The position numbers and the translations under genes are program-made. This document shows positions 25,062 to 36,728 of a stretch of 64,000 bases of DNA, piece by piece. The stretch's first letter is position 1. Each line of letters begins with the position of its first letter. This DNA comes from Leucogyrophana mollusca. Its lineage: Eukaryota; Basidiomycota; Agaricomycetes; Boletales. Location of the stretch: NCBI GenBank assembly GCA_021014945.1, contig MU266336.1:186001-250000 (forward strand). Direction: 5' to 3'. The notes under the pieces are model-generated. The model searched no databases and had not been told where the DNA came from. It saw only the letters and a program-made list of their open reading frames with translations.

Positions 25062-25393
25062 GAAAGTGAAGTTCCAGGTTGTAGACGTTGTGGAAAGTTT
25101 GGACTTTGATTGGAAAAGAGAGAAAAGATATCGCAGAGAAGGATGAAGGATGTTATGTATAAAATAAAGCGGGAAACGATAATCAAAGCAAAGGCTTTAA
25201 AGCTTTGAGGGATGGGGCTCTTCGTCGTCAAACAGAGTCTGCCTTATCCGGTGGCTGTGCTCCCGGCTGGTCTCAAACGGGCGTCTCGGTAAATTCTCAC
25301 CCTTCCATCCTCGTGCAGGCTCGTGAGTTCAGGCGGGATATATAGCAGTGTATGGATGCACTGGAGATGCGTAGACCCAGCGCGCATCTTCAT
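25062..25393. other. Intergenic region, PIP5-kinase promoter
   Basis: This short region between two minus-strand genes should carry the PIP5-kinase promoter. No specific site is recognised. Confidence 0.35.
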
Positions 25394-28300
25394 TTACAAG
25401 TAGAACGGTATCCCATAAACCACCGGGGCAGCACCCGTCAAGTACTTCAGCTTGCACGTCTGCCGCGATTGTGCCACCGCCGCAACCAGTGACGTCCCGA
25501 GATCACCACCATCCACCCGAGACCGCCCCACACCCTCTGCGGTCAGTCTCAGCTTATCGAAAACCGCCTGGGAGAACTTGTCGATGTCTCGGTCAGTCAC
25601 ATCCCATAGATTTGCCACTAATGTCGGACTGAGAACACACCGTCAGCGTCTCGGAAGTCACCATTGGCTGCGGACCCAAAATAAAGCAACGTACCATCCC
25701 GCAAGCATGTAATTATAGGGTGTTCCCACACGATCAAATTCTCCCATGTCTTTTAGTGCTCCTGAAGAACACCCCCAAAGCATGGTAGCTGCACACCGAG
25801 GGAGATGACGGATTTTGTGCGACCGCACGTATTGTTCCCCTCCACCATGCCCGAAATATCTGCAAAGCTATTTTTGAGCAAGGTGTTCTGCAAATATTCG
25901 GCATCACTTACACCACAAGGTCTTTGCGTGCCAAGGCGTCGAGGAATTGCTGTTCGCTGGGAGGGCGTCCAATGACACCTTCCCAGCCCACCTCGTGCAT
26001 ATCCTTCAACCAAGGCGCAAATCGACCTTCTGTGCCTTTGAGATCGCCGCTAGGATTGAGGACGTAAAACGTCTTCCGAGGATTGACAATAGCCCGATCG
26101 ACCCGCGTATCTGCGGCATTTGCGCGATCGCCTGAACCCCTTTGCAGTTCCGCGAGCTGTAGCCTATCGAGCAAGAACTCCATGCTTGGGATCCGACTGA
26201 CGCTTCTCCCCCGCAAAACCGGCAGAGACTCCCACGGGATGCCCTGCACGTTCTTATCAAGAACCAAGAACAGATGACTGTCTTCCTCAGGCACGACCTT
26301 GCCCCTCCTCTTCAGTGCATGCTCTTCCAGTGCTGCACGCAGATCCACAGTGACCTGGTCCACATCCACCTCGGAGATTACCACGGGCACACCATGGAAC
26401 TGGTACAAGTCGAGGATGAAATAGACCAGGTCTTCGAGTTCTTCATCTCTGCATTTCGGCGACAGCGAGGAGAAGCACTCGAGGATGGAATCGTCAAGAC
26501 GGGTTTTCGATTTTTGCTTTTTGTCTTGTGGCGGAAGGCTGCGTTTGAAGACTTTGTCGAGTCGGGTTCGCAGATCTGTGATTATCTCTGTTGGAGTCGT
26601 CACCGGTTGACTGAGGATCGTCTGTGTAGCGTAGACTGTCAATAAATCATTGGTTTCAGACCAACCGAGATAGTACCTTGAAAGCGCCCAGCCAGCAGAA
26701 CTCGATATTCTCAAGTAGCTCCTGCATCCGTTTGTCAAGGGCAATCCTGTCCGCCCACCACGCCGTACGAGCCTGAGGGTCATCATTCTTAACATGAACT
26801 GCTTGCCTCGTCCCCTGATCGCTCAGTCTGATGATCTCCCCCAACTCATTCAGAGCATCTTCGAAAGCCAGATGCTCGTCATCTTCCGTCTCCCGCCTGC
26901 CCTTGAGCGGCACACAGAACACAAGCGGTTCGGACTGTACGCGCTGCCGGCAGACGAACATCGTGCTCTTGTCCTCCGTGAGACTGATATTAACGACTGT
27001 CCAGTTGGTGGGGAGCGCTGCGGGGCGCGGGGCGGATAGGGTGGTCGCGTCGAGGGTGTGGGATTCGTACTTTGCGCGGATGGTCTCCCAGTAGGACTTC
27101 AGAGATCTGTCAGTGGAGGAGTCATCACCTTCAGAGTCGTCTTCAGAGTCAGGGGGACTGCGGTTGAATCGCGTTTGGGCGCGAGGCTTCGGCCGGGGGA
27201 GGGGAGAGCCGCTCAGGGTCATCAGCGGCCACTGCAGGTCGTCCAAGTCCTGTACCTCTAAGAACTTGTGCTGGATAGCCTCCAAGAGTTCTCGTTGGAG
27301 GGTAATCGCGGTCGAGGAATCTGTAAAGAGGGTAGATTGTCAGACGAGGTTGGTGGGTGAGGGGGTGGTACAGACCAAGTAACCGAGCAGCGAGGACAGG
27401 CCCCTCTTTTCCTGCTCTGCCGAGGGACGTCTGCAGAGCCCGGATCATCGCGAGCGAAACCGCCGCTTCGCGGACATGCGGGACGTTCCCCCGACGAGAC
27501 GTTAGGACCAGATCCGCCCAGAATAGCTTCTCTGCGTCGTCCAATGCACCAAGGATATCCGTGGCAGGAGCGAGGGCGGTGGTCTTGCTGCTGGACATGC
27601 CCATGGGGATAGCAATAGCTGTGAGGCTACGTGTAAACGCTGGGTCGGGGTTGGATGTTGTGCAGAGGCTACGTACTGGATTCTGCAAGAGAACTGAGGA
27701 ACATGTCTGCGCGGAACTGCTCGTAGACACCGTGGAGTGTGAGCTTCCCCATAAGCGCGTTCTCTTCACCCTAACGCGGCGTAAGAAGAGACAATAGAGT
27801 GAACAGATGACTCAGCGCACCTTTATCTCAGGTGAAGCAGGCAGGGCCTGAAGGCGATCTAGCAAGTTCTTGAAAGCATCATCAGCGTTGTCGCGAAGAA
27901 GCCAAACTACGAGGGTTCAATCAGCGACGTCCCGGCAGGGCCATTTGCGGCTTACTATGTCGGCGAAGGATAGCTGAAAGCAGCGCCGGAACGACGGTCC
28001 CTTGACTTGGCTCAGGAAGGGAAGACCGAGGTGGGACGCCCAGGCTGGACTTCCGTCGCCTTTAACATCCAATTAGTCACATTGTCGACAAGACGAAAGC
28101 CACACGAACCCTCCATCCAGACCCGCAAACATCCTCTCCAACTCCTCCAGCATCGCCGTAGCCTCCTCATAAAGTCCCCTCGCGTCTCCGTCCTCCCCAC
28201 TAAAATCTGCCCGCAGACGACGTACATCAGCAGCCTCCGTCCCTGGTATGTCTTCTAGCAGCTCCGCCGCGCGCCGGACGCTCTCGTGTCCCGCCTCGAG

Positions 28301-31300
28301 GTGACCCTGCAGGAGCTGGATCTCGGCTTTGCGCGTCAGCGCACGTGCGGCCATCGCCGGCGCACCGACGGATTCTGCGAGGTCGAGTGCCTGCTGGGCG
28401 AAGTATTCTGCTTCTCGGGAGGAGCCACGGGCGAAGTAGGCCTGGGTCAGTGCGAGGAGCGTGCCGAGGAGGCCCTCGATCATACGCCATTCCATACCGT
28501 CCATGATATTCCTCCGGGCCGGGGCCTTTTGCGCAGTAAGCTGCTCGGAACTCTGGCCATCCTCTCCATCTGCGCCCTGCTTTCCAGAGACCTCGAAAGG
28601 ATTCGAATCCTCAGCGTCTGGGACGGTCTTGTTACCTGAGTTCGTCGGGGGGTTCAAACGCGCCAGTGCGTCCACCGCGCGGTTCCACAGCCGTAGGGCC
28701 TGCATCATGTTCTTGAGGGCGTCCACGACATTGTTCTACACACATGCCACATACATGTCAGCTAGTTACGAGGGTAGGTAGCGGTGGGTGGCGCACGAAC
28801 CTTAGAGTATTGGATCACTGCGAAGACATGTGCAGCCATCGCAGCGCGCTCGAGGCGCCCCACGCGTGCCCGTATCCGCTGCGCACTCGTCATGCTCTTC
28901 TCTTCAACGGTAGCCACCTCCGCCAGCGCCATGGCCTCGCAATAAGAGCTTGCGCTGGGAGCCGCCAGTCAGGGGGGGAAGAAACGTGTGAATCGATGTC
29001 AGGGCGCACCTGAGGGGGACATTGTCCGCCAACGCGAGCGCCTCGGCGTATCGCAGCAGATACCTCACGCGGACGTCGTCGGATACGTCGCCCGATTCGA
29101 TGATGCTAAGGCTTCTGGCGAACATCGCGCCGGCGCGCTTCGTCTTCCCCAGTTTCAAGTACTCGTACGTGAGGTCGACCGCAGCTGTCATGTACGCTGG
29201 CGTAACATCAATCAGCTCTACTATCACAAGTGGGTGGCAGACGACGGTGTGTCATACCATCTTTGGAGCTGAGGGGTTGTTGTTCGCAGAGGCGTTTAGT
29301 AATCTCGAGGAGTTTGACTTTCAGGAGAACCAGCCCGAGCAACCCCAGCAGGTGTGCATTCATTTCTAGAACATCGTGTCACCACATCTTAGCTTGGTCA
29401 TCATGGGATGTTGTGGAACCAAAGTCACTCACGAAGCAGCCCCAGCAGGCCCTCGAAATTCTCAATCACAGCCACCGCCTTGTTTACCTCCCCATCAGCC
29501 CTAGGCGGGCTGGCTTGAGCGACATTGATCGAAACACTCTGCAGAACTAGCGGTGGGGGCATCACGTCAGCGACCCACACTCTATCCCATACAATCATAC
29601 AATGAACACACGCACCTTTCCTCACGCGAGGTGTGACAGGGGCCTTAGTGGCGGCGACTCCCTTCTTCGTCTGCCGCACGCTCACAGTCCGCTTCGACGC
29701 GGCGATCTGCTTGGGCTTCGGTGACTTCTTCGCTGGCCGAGCGGCCATTGGCGACGTCTTCACTTGCCGAGCAGCCTTGGGCGACTTCCCTGGTTTGGGG
29801 CTCACAGCCTCATTGGCGGACGCATGGGCGATGCTCCTCAAGACCCTGCACCCCTCCTCTGCGTGGTACGCTACCCCCGAGGTCTCCTGCCTGCGATACG
29901 CAAACAAAGCAAGCCAGAAATGTGCGGCGGCTATGTATTGCGGGACGAATGCCGCTAGGGGGGCATCGTGCCCGAGGTCCTTTGGTGGGCTGCGTCAGCG
30001 GGGGCCACGAGATGGGAATAGAAGGAGGAGAAGGGAAGGTGAAGGGAAGGGAAGGAAGAAAAGGAGGATATCACAACACACCTCACTAGCAAGGACACTC
30101 AACGCCTCCCTTCCCAGCTCCTCCCCATCCCACGCCCCACCTTCCCCTCCTCCCGCATCCCTTGCTCCCGCATCTCCTGTTCCCACATCTGCTCCCCCAC
30201 CCCCACCCCTCCACACAAACTCCACACACCTCAACAGCATCCTCGCGCGCCCCACCGGCGTCCCGTGCGCTTCGTAGAACCGCAACGCGTCCGCGAGGAG
30301 GCGCACCACCACCGCGCGCACGCCGTCTTTGCGCATGTGCGCCTCGAGGGCGGAGAGCTGGCGCTCGAGGAGGTGGGCGAGGATGGGTGGTGCGGGCGGG
30401 AGGGGCTGTGATTGCGATGGTTGCGATTGCGCTGATTGGAGTGGCTGCGATTGCGGTGGTGGTGGTTGAAGTGGCCGCGATTGTGGCGATTGAGCGACCG
30501 CCTGGAAACACCCCCGCAGCGAGACTTCATCGGGGCCGAGGAAGAGCTCGCACGCGCCGATGTAGGTGAGCCGGTCGACGATGCCCCCCAGCTGCTTCAG
30601 CCCCGGGGTCGCGTCGAGCGCCTGAGTGTGTGAATGCGTTTGTGAATGTGGGTGTGAACTGACCCCGACCCCCGGGAGCGCATACGGAAACGACTTGACG
30701 CTCTCGCGGAACGCTTCGTACGCGGGCTGTGTTTGCGGAGTCGGCCATTGATCGGGGATGTTGCGGATCGAGGAGCCAGTCATCGGAATAGTAGGAGAAG
30801 GGAGAAGGGAATCAGTCATCAGTGGGCCACCAGAGCGAGAACATGAAACGCGAAACACCACGTACCCTCCTGTCCCCGATCTTCGCGTAACACACGCCGA
30901 GGAGCTCCCATCGCCTGTACAACTGCTCCTCAAGCTGCCGCCAGCCCTCTTTCTCCCTCTCGTCTTCGGGTCCCTTGCCCTCCTCTCTCTCTCCCTCCTT
31001 CCCTTCCCTCCCCCCGTCTCCTTCCTTCCCGTCTTGCTCCTTCCCTGCGTCTCCTTCCACTCCCGCCCCAACCCCCGCCCGCACCGCCGCCGCCCACCCC
31101 CCCAGCACGCACCCCGCGCGCGCAAACGGCACCGCGGCACCGTACCGCCCCGCGTGGTACAGCCCCCCCGCGAGGTTATGGTGCGCGCCCGAAATGCAGC
31201 GGAGGTAGTTCGCGTGGGCGGCGGCGGGGAGGCGGTGGGGCGCGTGCGTTTGGGTTCGAGGTAGGGCGGAGGATGGGGCTGGGACAGAGGTGGCAGGCGC

Positions 31301-33524
31301 GGAGGTGGTGGTGGAGAAGGACGGCGGGAGAGGCCCGCCAACGAGGCTCGTAGCCCGCGCGAGGAAGCGCAGCGCCGCATCGGGCGCGTCCGTCCCCGCC
31401 CGCCGCGCGAGCACGAAATACGCGTCCAGCGCGGAGGTGATGAGGTCCGTCGTCGGTGCATCGGTGAGGAGGTCGGTGTTTGGGCTCTGGGTCCGTCTCC
31501 GTCAGCAAACAGGCAAAAGAGGGAAGAGTGAGAAAGAAATCGCACACGCGCACATACCTCGGTCACACACCGCCCGAGTGCGTCCGCGATGCCTTCCAGC
31601 AGGGCCGTGATGTGCCCGAGCGACGAATTTGGCGATGATGGCGAGGGCTGTGGTGCTGGCGACGATGAGGACGACCCTCCATCCAGCACCCGTATAGCAG
31701 CGCGCCTGAGCCGCTCCAGCGCGCGATCGAGCTTCCCCGCCGCACGTCGGAGATCGTCCCCATCGTCGCCATTATCTGTGTTGCTAGCATTCGTGTCGAC
31801 GCCAGTCTTGCTCGCATTCGTACATATGCGCAAAGCCACGTACCGGGGCAACGCCGCGTGCGCCTCGGAGACGCGCTTTGCGAGGTCGGAGACGTCTGGG
31901 GAGATCGAAATTGGCGGAACGGGGCAGGGGTGCAAGTGCAAGTGGGGATGTAGGTGGAGTGCATGGGGAGAGGCGGAATACGCGATTGGTGAGATGAGCG
32001 GGATGGCGGGAACGAGGATGGAAATGGTGGTGCAATTAGCAGTGATGGGGATGGGGGTGTGAGCGTAGAGAGCAGAATGAGCCGAGTAAATAGAGACGGA
32101 GCTGGGGTACGTACCTGTGCTTGCACCTTCGCTGCCCGCATCAGTTCCTGCGCGCCCCTCGATGCTCGTAGTCGCTTTCACGAACGTCGCGCACACAGCT
32201 GCGCTCTCACGGAAGACAGTGTCCCTAGTGTGGTGGTCGCCACTGGAAGAGGCGGCGGTGGCTGATGAGATTGTGAGCCCTTGTACGTGCTCCGTCAGGG
32301 CATCAACGGATGTGCCCTGCGAATTCGGGGGCGTGGATTGCATGAGGTCCGTTATGCGGTCCAGAACGCGCATATCTCGTCCCTGTTCCACCATAGTATA
32401 CATGAGCAAATAACCAAAGCCAGCCCGAGCAGCGCACTCACCCGCTTAGCGAACCCCATCCAGAACTCGCACAAGCCCACGAATGACGTGCACTGCAGAA
32501 ATTCAGGCGGCGCGGCGCGCACGAGGGCCTCTATGCATCCCGAGACGAGCCCGGCTGCGTCTGTTTCTGTTTCTGTCTTGCTCGGCACGCGCACGAAGAG
32601 CGTCGAGAATTTCTGGGCTTGGTCCCAGAAGGTGGTGGGCTGCACGGTGCCAGGGCTCGTGCAGAGGAGGCAGCGCAGGCTGTACATGCGGATCAGCAAT
32701 ATGGAGCATGGTGAGTGGGCCGCGTCCGGGGTTGCGCAGGCCTTGGTCAGTACGGTGTAGGCGCGGGTGAGGAGGGCGTCTGTGTGTTTCTCGGGGAGGC
32801 ATGCGAAGTGGGGCATCCACGTGACGAGGGTGGGCGCAGTGGAGAGTGCATCGGAGAGTGTGTCGATGTGGTTGTGTGCGGCGAGTGTGAGTGCGTGGAG
32901 GAGATAGGTCGAGATCAGCGTTAGTGCGGTCGTGTTCGGGGCAGAACGGGGCAGGGGAAGGGAGACGGGCAGGGTGTTCTCGGGTGGTGCTCCTGTTAGT
33001 GCGACTAGTCGCGGACGCATTGCCGCCAGCATTGCCAGCGCAGATTCATACTGGTGCACAGTCAGTGACGTCCCTTGTAAGAAAAACACACGCACCACCC
33101 CAAGAGTGATAAGCTTCCCTACGATACTCGACGCAGCGCGCTCTACGTCCAAGTCGTCCGGACATATCTCACGCAAGTCCTCCAGAGCCCTGTTCGCAGC
33201 AGACACCGCCGCCGAGACACTCGTCAGTGTAGCCGATTTCTTCTTTGGCTGCTCAGACGACGCTTTCCACCCAGATTGCACGACTGAGGACAAGCTGTGC
33301 GACGCTTTATTTACGTTCCGCATCGCAGACAGCCTCGTTTTCTCTGGAGACATCGACTCTGCCGGAATCGCTTTCTGCTTGCCCTTTGTCGTGCTCGTGA
33401 TGGCGAGGTTAGCCTCGAGGTTGGCTGCGAGAGCATCCACGGCAGACTTCGCTCTCGACGTCGTCGTCGTGCGCGTCGAGGTCGTTGTGCGCTTCAAATT
33501 CGAGGGCTGCGTTGATTTTGGCAT
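25394..33524 (-). CDS. ESP1: Separase (Esp1-type peptidase C50)
   Basis: This caspase-clan cysteine protease cleaves the cohesin kleisin at anaphase onset and is held inactive by securin. The gene spans 8.1 kb with many short introns, the size expected for a fungal separase of about 2,000 residues or more. The ATG is at 33524 (MPKSTQPSNLKRTT), followed by a basic disordered N-terminus. Helical repeat exons run from about 33,330 to 27,000. The C50 domain starts near 26,300 with SHLFLVLDKNVQGIPWESLP. The catalytic dyad is intact: His in YFGHGGGEQY (codon 25849-25847, formed just after an intron) and Cys in TMLWGCSSGAL (codon 25771-25769). The C-terminus includes VANLWDVTDRDIDKFS and the stop is at 25394. 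A low-complexity insert lies in the middle. Two ACGCGT boxes lie upstream. Not all inner junctions were fixed. Confidence 0.94.
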
Positions 33525-33566
33525 GATTATTTCTAACGAGGAGTTGGTAGTGGTGAGAGGATTCGA

Positions 33567-33602
33567 ACGCGTCGTGTCATGAAGTGCACGTGATTGACGC
33601 GT
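33567..33602 (-). promoter_or_regulatory. ACGCGT-CACGTG-ACGCGT module before separase
   Basis: Three six-base palindromes lie in 36 bases: ACGCGT at 33567-33572, CACGTG at 33587-33592 and ACGCGT at 33597-33602. The nearest is 42 bases from the separase ATG. ACGCGT is the MluI cell-cycle box bound by MBF-type factors in yeasts; CACGTG is the E-box core of bHLH factors. That these are used in this organism is inference. Confidence 0.5.
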
Positions 33603-35407
33603 CGAGTCGGCTATCTCCGTATCTCTCTTCCCTCCACCACCAAGGCGATCCCCCAACCACTGGCCAGTGCAAAACTGCACCAGGCTATGCAGTAGACGTT
33701 CCGCATTTAATGTATTCCGCACAGTACGCCCATTTCGCAGATGTGGAATCCCGTCCTGGGCAGTGAAATGAAAGAGCAGGCTTTCATTCGAAGCACGACC
33801 GTTTCCTTCTCCCCTGCCACTGCCGCTTCCAATACCCAACTAACGCCTACAGAACCGCAACGCAACAGCTAGGTACACCGCTCTGCTTCCCCCCCGTCCA
33901 CAATTTTCCGTGTTTGATTACCGGCTGAACGACGTAAAACATAAAATAAAACATATACCCTTCAGACCTGATCAGCTGATAGTATTAGATGTGAGGGAGG
34001 TGATGGACACCCCACAACAAACACGACGAACGCGGACATCATCCCACATCATCCCGCTGATATCAGCCCAAGCCGGCAAGCTAAATGGTCACCGAGGACG
34101 GCGCCCCCAACGCGGGCTGGGCTCAAAGACAGCCAACGGCTTGTCATCAGGGGGAAGCTCGGTCCGGCTGTGATGAAAGACGACAACAGCCCCCTCACAT
34201 ATACACGCTACCGTAAACCAGCAACGTCCATCTAATGAGACGCCAGACACGTCACAACGGCGTCTGGTGACACATATGGACCATACTTACCACTAAACTG
34301 ACCCCACCGATTTTGGGCCTGCATCAAGATCTAGTCAAGACGATGACGCCGGTGCTAGTCTTTAGAAAGAGCCCGGCCCTTCTCCCGTGACCCCACTTGT
34401 GCAGACCTGGAAGGAGCGAACAACAGATCCGTCGAGCTGAAACACGACTCCCAAGATCCAGCCTCCTACTCTGCGGACCAACGAAAAAGCGGTTTCAAAT
34501 GAGCGACAAGCGCTCAATATGGCCAGAATCTTGTTCCAGGAGAGAAACCAATACGCAAAACGGATAGTCACTGCTAACTCAGCCACCAACGCAGGCACGG
34601 CGTTCCACCGGCGGCCTGCGCGGACGTAAGCAGCGGAACCTTCGCGGTCCAACAGATCAGCGGGCTGGCAAGATATGACAACATCCGGGCGATGCCGCGT
34701 CCTGAAATGACCGGACGTGGCAGGGGCCTTGCTGCTTATGCAACAGTAATATTGCAAGATCTCGCATTACTTACCAGAGATGGCGCGGGCCCAAAGGCAG
34801 GCATTCTTTCGCAGCGCCTCCTGTCCCCGTCGGCGGTTCGCACTTTGTGGGGCAAACTGGCTTGCATAACGTACAGCTTGAACATGATTGTAAGTATTCG
34901 GGTCAACCCACCAGTGAGTGTCGACTTTCGTATGAGGTGGGAGCCACGACAAATCAGAAAACGAGAATATCGCTGCCTAAAAGTAGCCCAGAAAGTTTTA
35001 GGAATCCGACAAACGCCAGTGGGTGCTTGTCGAGGTTTCGGTGAAGACAAGAGGGCGTGTGACGACTTCGAACGCCGTGACATCGCAAATGTGACGCTGT
35101 GAATTGCGTCACGTCTCGGGCTGATCCACGCAAGTTCCACCAACCACTGGACTCGAATTCAAAACCGGGCAATCCAGTTCCGCTGCAAGCATCCAAGTTG
35201 CTAGATGGGCTGGAGCGCGAATCTAAACCGGGTCGCATGCCGTGAACGTCGACTTTTTCTCGCGTCTTGTTGTCATTATGGCCGCCATGCACTAAGATCC
35301 CCTGATGCCGGCCGTGCTTAACTAGCACGGCCTTACGTCCTGAGTTCAATTTATGGAAGCCTCACATCTGGCTTCGCAGATTGCCCGGTCATCCTTTTTG
35401 GAGGGGG
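33603..35407. other. Long intergenic region with no supported gene
   Basis: About 1.8 kb between divergent separase and dehydrogenase genes. Open frames on the minus strand (34362-34757 and 34736-35143) give no family match and have no splice logic I could join. The stretch may be degenerate coding sequence or simply spacer. Confidence 0.35.
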
Positions 35408-35413
35408 TATAAA
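35408..35413 (+). promoter_or_regulatory. TATA box of the dehydrogenase gene
   Basis: TATAAA lies 51 bases before the ATG at 35465, in a GC-rich setting. This is a typical position for a core promoter in fungi with short leaders. Confidence 0.5.
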
Positions 35414-35464
35414 GGTGCTGCTCATGTGGGGCCCTATCGCCCGCCCAGCCACAAACCCACCGTC

Positions 35465-36414
35465 ATGTCATCGTCTACCTGGCTTGTTACTGGGTAAGTA
35501 CGTTGGTGTGCATTTTGGCGTGGTGTGCTCACTGGGGTTCTGAAAGAGCTTCGCGGGGGATAGGCCTCGAGCTTGTCCGGCAGCTGCTCGCGTCGCCCGA
35601 CCGCATCGTATTCGCCACCTGCCGGACGCCCCACTCGGCCGACGGACTCCACGCACTCGCCGACGCGCTCGAGACGCGCGGCACCCTCCACATCGTGCAG
35701 ATGGACGTCACCGACGAGGCGTCCATCGCGAGCGCGCAGGAAGAGGTCGAGGACATCCTCGGCGGGATGGGCCTCGACTTCCTGATCAACAACGCCGGTG
35801 TGGTGTGTGGTGTTCAGTCCCGACGTAGCCCCTGCGGAGCTCACTCTCCTTTTGAATAAATCTTTCCCTTCTAGTCCGTCCGGAATGACAGTCCGAATAC
35901 GCTCACATCGAAGGACCTCACGACGACGATCCTCGCCAACGTCGTCGGGCCCGCGCTCGTGACGCGCGCTTTCATCCCGCTTATTGAACAGAGCAGGAAG
36001 AAAGTCATCGCGAACATATCCACCGCCCTCGCCAGCATCGGGATCGACTACGGCGGCCAGCACTCGAGCTACAGCATCAGCAAGGCTGCATTGAATATGC
36101 TGGTGCGTGTTCCCAGAATCATAGCTATACCTCTATGCGCTTGCTCACGGTTGCACGCAGACATACAAGCAGGCAAAAGAGCGACCTGATCTTATCCCGT
36201 TCGTCATTGACCCTGGGTGGGTCAAGACAGGTATGATGCTAGATCCATCGGATGGCTTCGTCGGCGTGCTCATTGTGTTACAGATATGGGGGGTAACAAT
36301 GCCGCGCTTGAGCCCTACGAGAGTGCGGCCGGTATACTCAATGTTGTTGCCAGCGCGACACCCCAGGACGCTGGGAGGTTCATTGACTACAAGGGCGAGA
36401 TTGTACCTTGGTAG
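35465..36414 (+). CDS. Short-chain dehydrogenase/reductase (237 aa)
   Basis: Exons 35465-35493, 35547-35802, 35875-36102, 36161-36230 and 36284-36414 give 238 codons with the stop. The Rossmann cofactor loop TGASRGIGLE is assembled across the first intron. The NNAG motif (FLINNAGV), the catalytic Ser region (VIANIST) and the YxxxK pair (SSYSISKAALN) are all present, so this is a classical SDR that should oxidise or reduce a carbonyl or alcohol with NAD(P). The shape is that of the C-factor / sniffer-like group. The C-terminus DPGWVKTDMGG is a common SDR ending. The cytosol is likely, as no signal or membrane segment is seen. The substrate is unknown. Confidence 0.93.
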
Positions 36415-36728
36415 GAGAGAAGAGGCTTTTCCATTTCTTGTTTTCAGTTTTGGATTCTCGCCTGTTTTATTGTATCCTATGACCCGTTGTTGTATTGTAA
36501 AGATCGGCTTACTGCGCCTCAATGAAACTCATCCCGGCTGAGATGGCGGATTATCCGTTCGTCGACTATCGTTCACCTCGCGAGCTAGCTACAGTAACAT
36601 ACCTCCATGCACCCTGTTGTTTAGAAGAAGCGGCTTTCTGCCATCTATGTATATGGAGACTACAGGGAGAGTAATTGGTTCTGTGTGACTGCAAAATATT
36701 CCATGTCTATCTTTGTTTCCCTTCCGCT
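36415..36728. other. Convergent intergenic region
   Basis: It lies between the ends of the dehydrogenase and permease genes. Nothing further is seen. Confidence 0.35.

Noticed and set aside
33541..33575. Possible tRNA T-loop (GATTCGAAC-like) just upstream of separase
   Set aside because: The flanking bases do not pair to form a T stem on either strand, and no anticodon or D arm can be drawn.
34362..35143. Overlapping minus-strand open frames that might be a membrane protein
   Set aside because: No family blocks, no consistent splice joins between the two frames, and no credible start.
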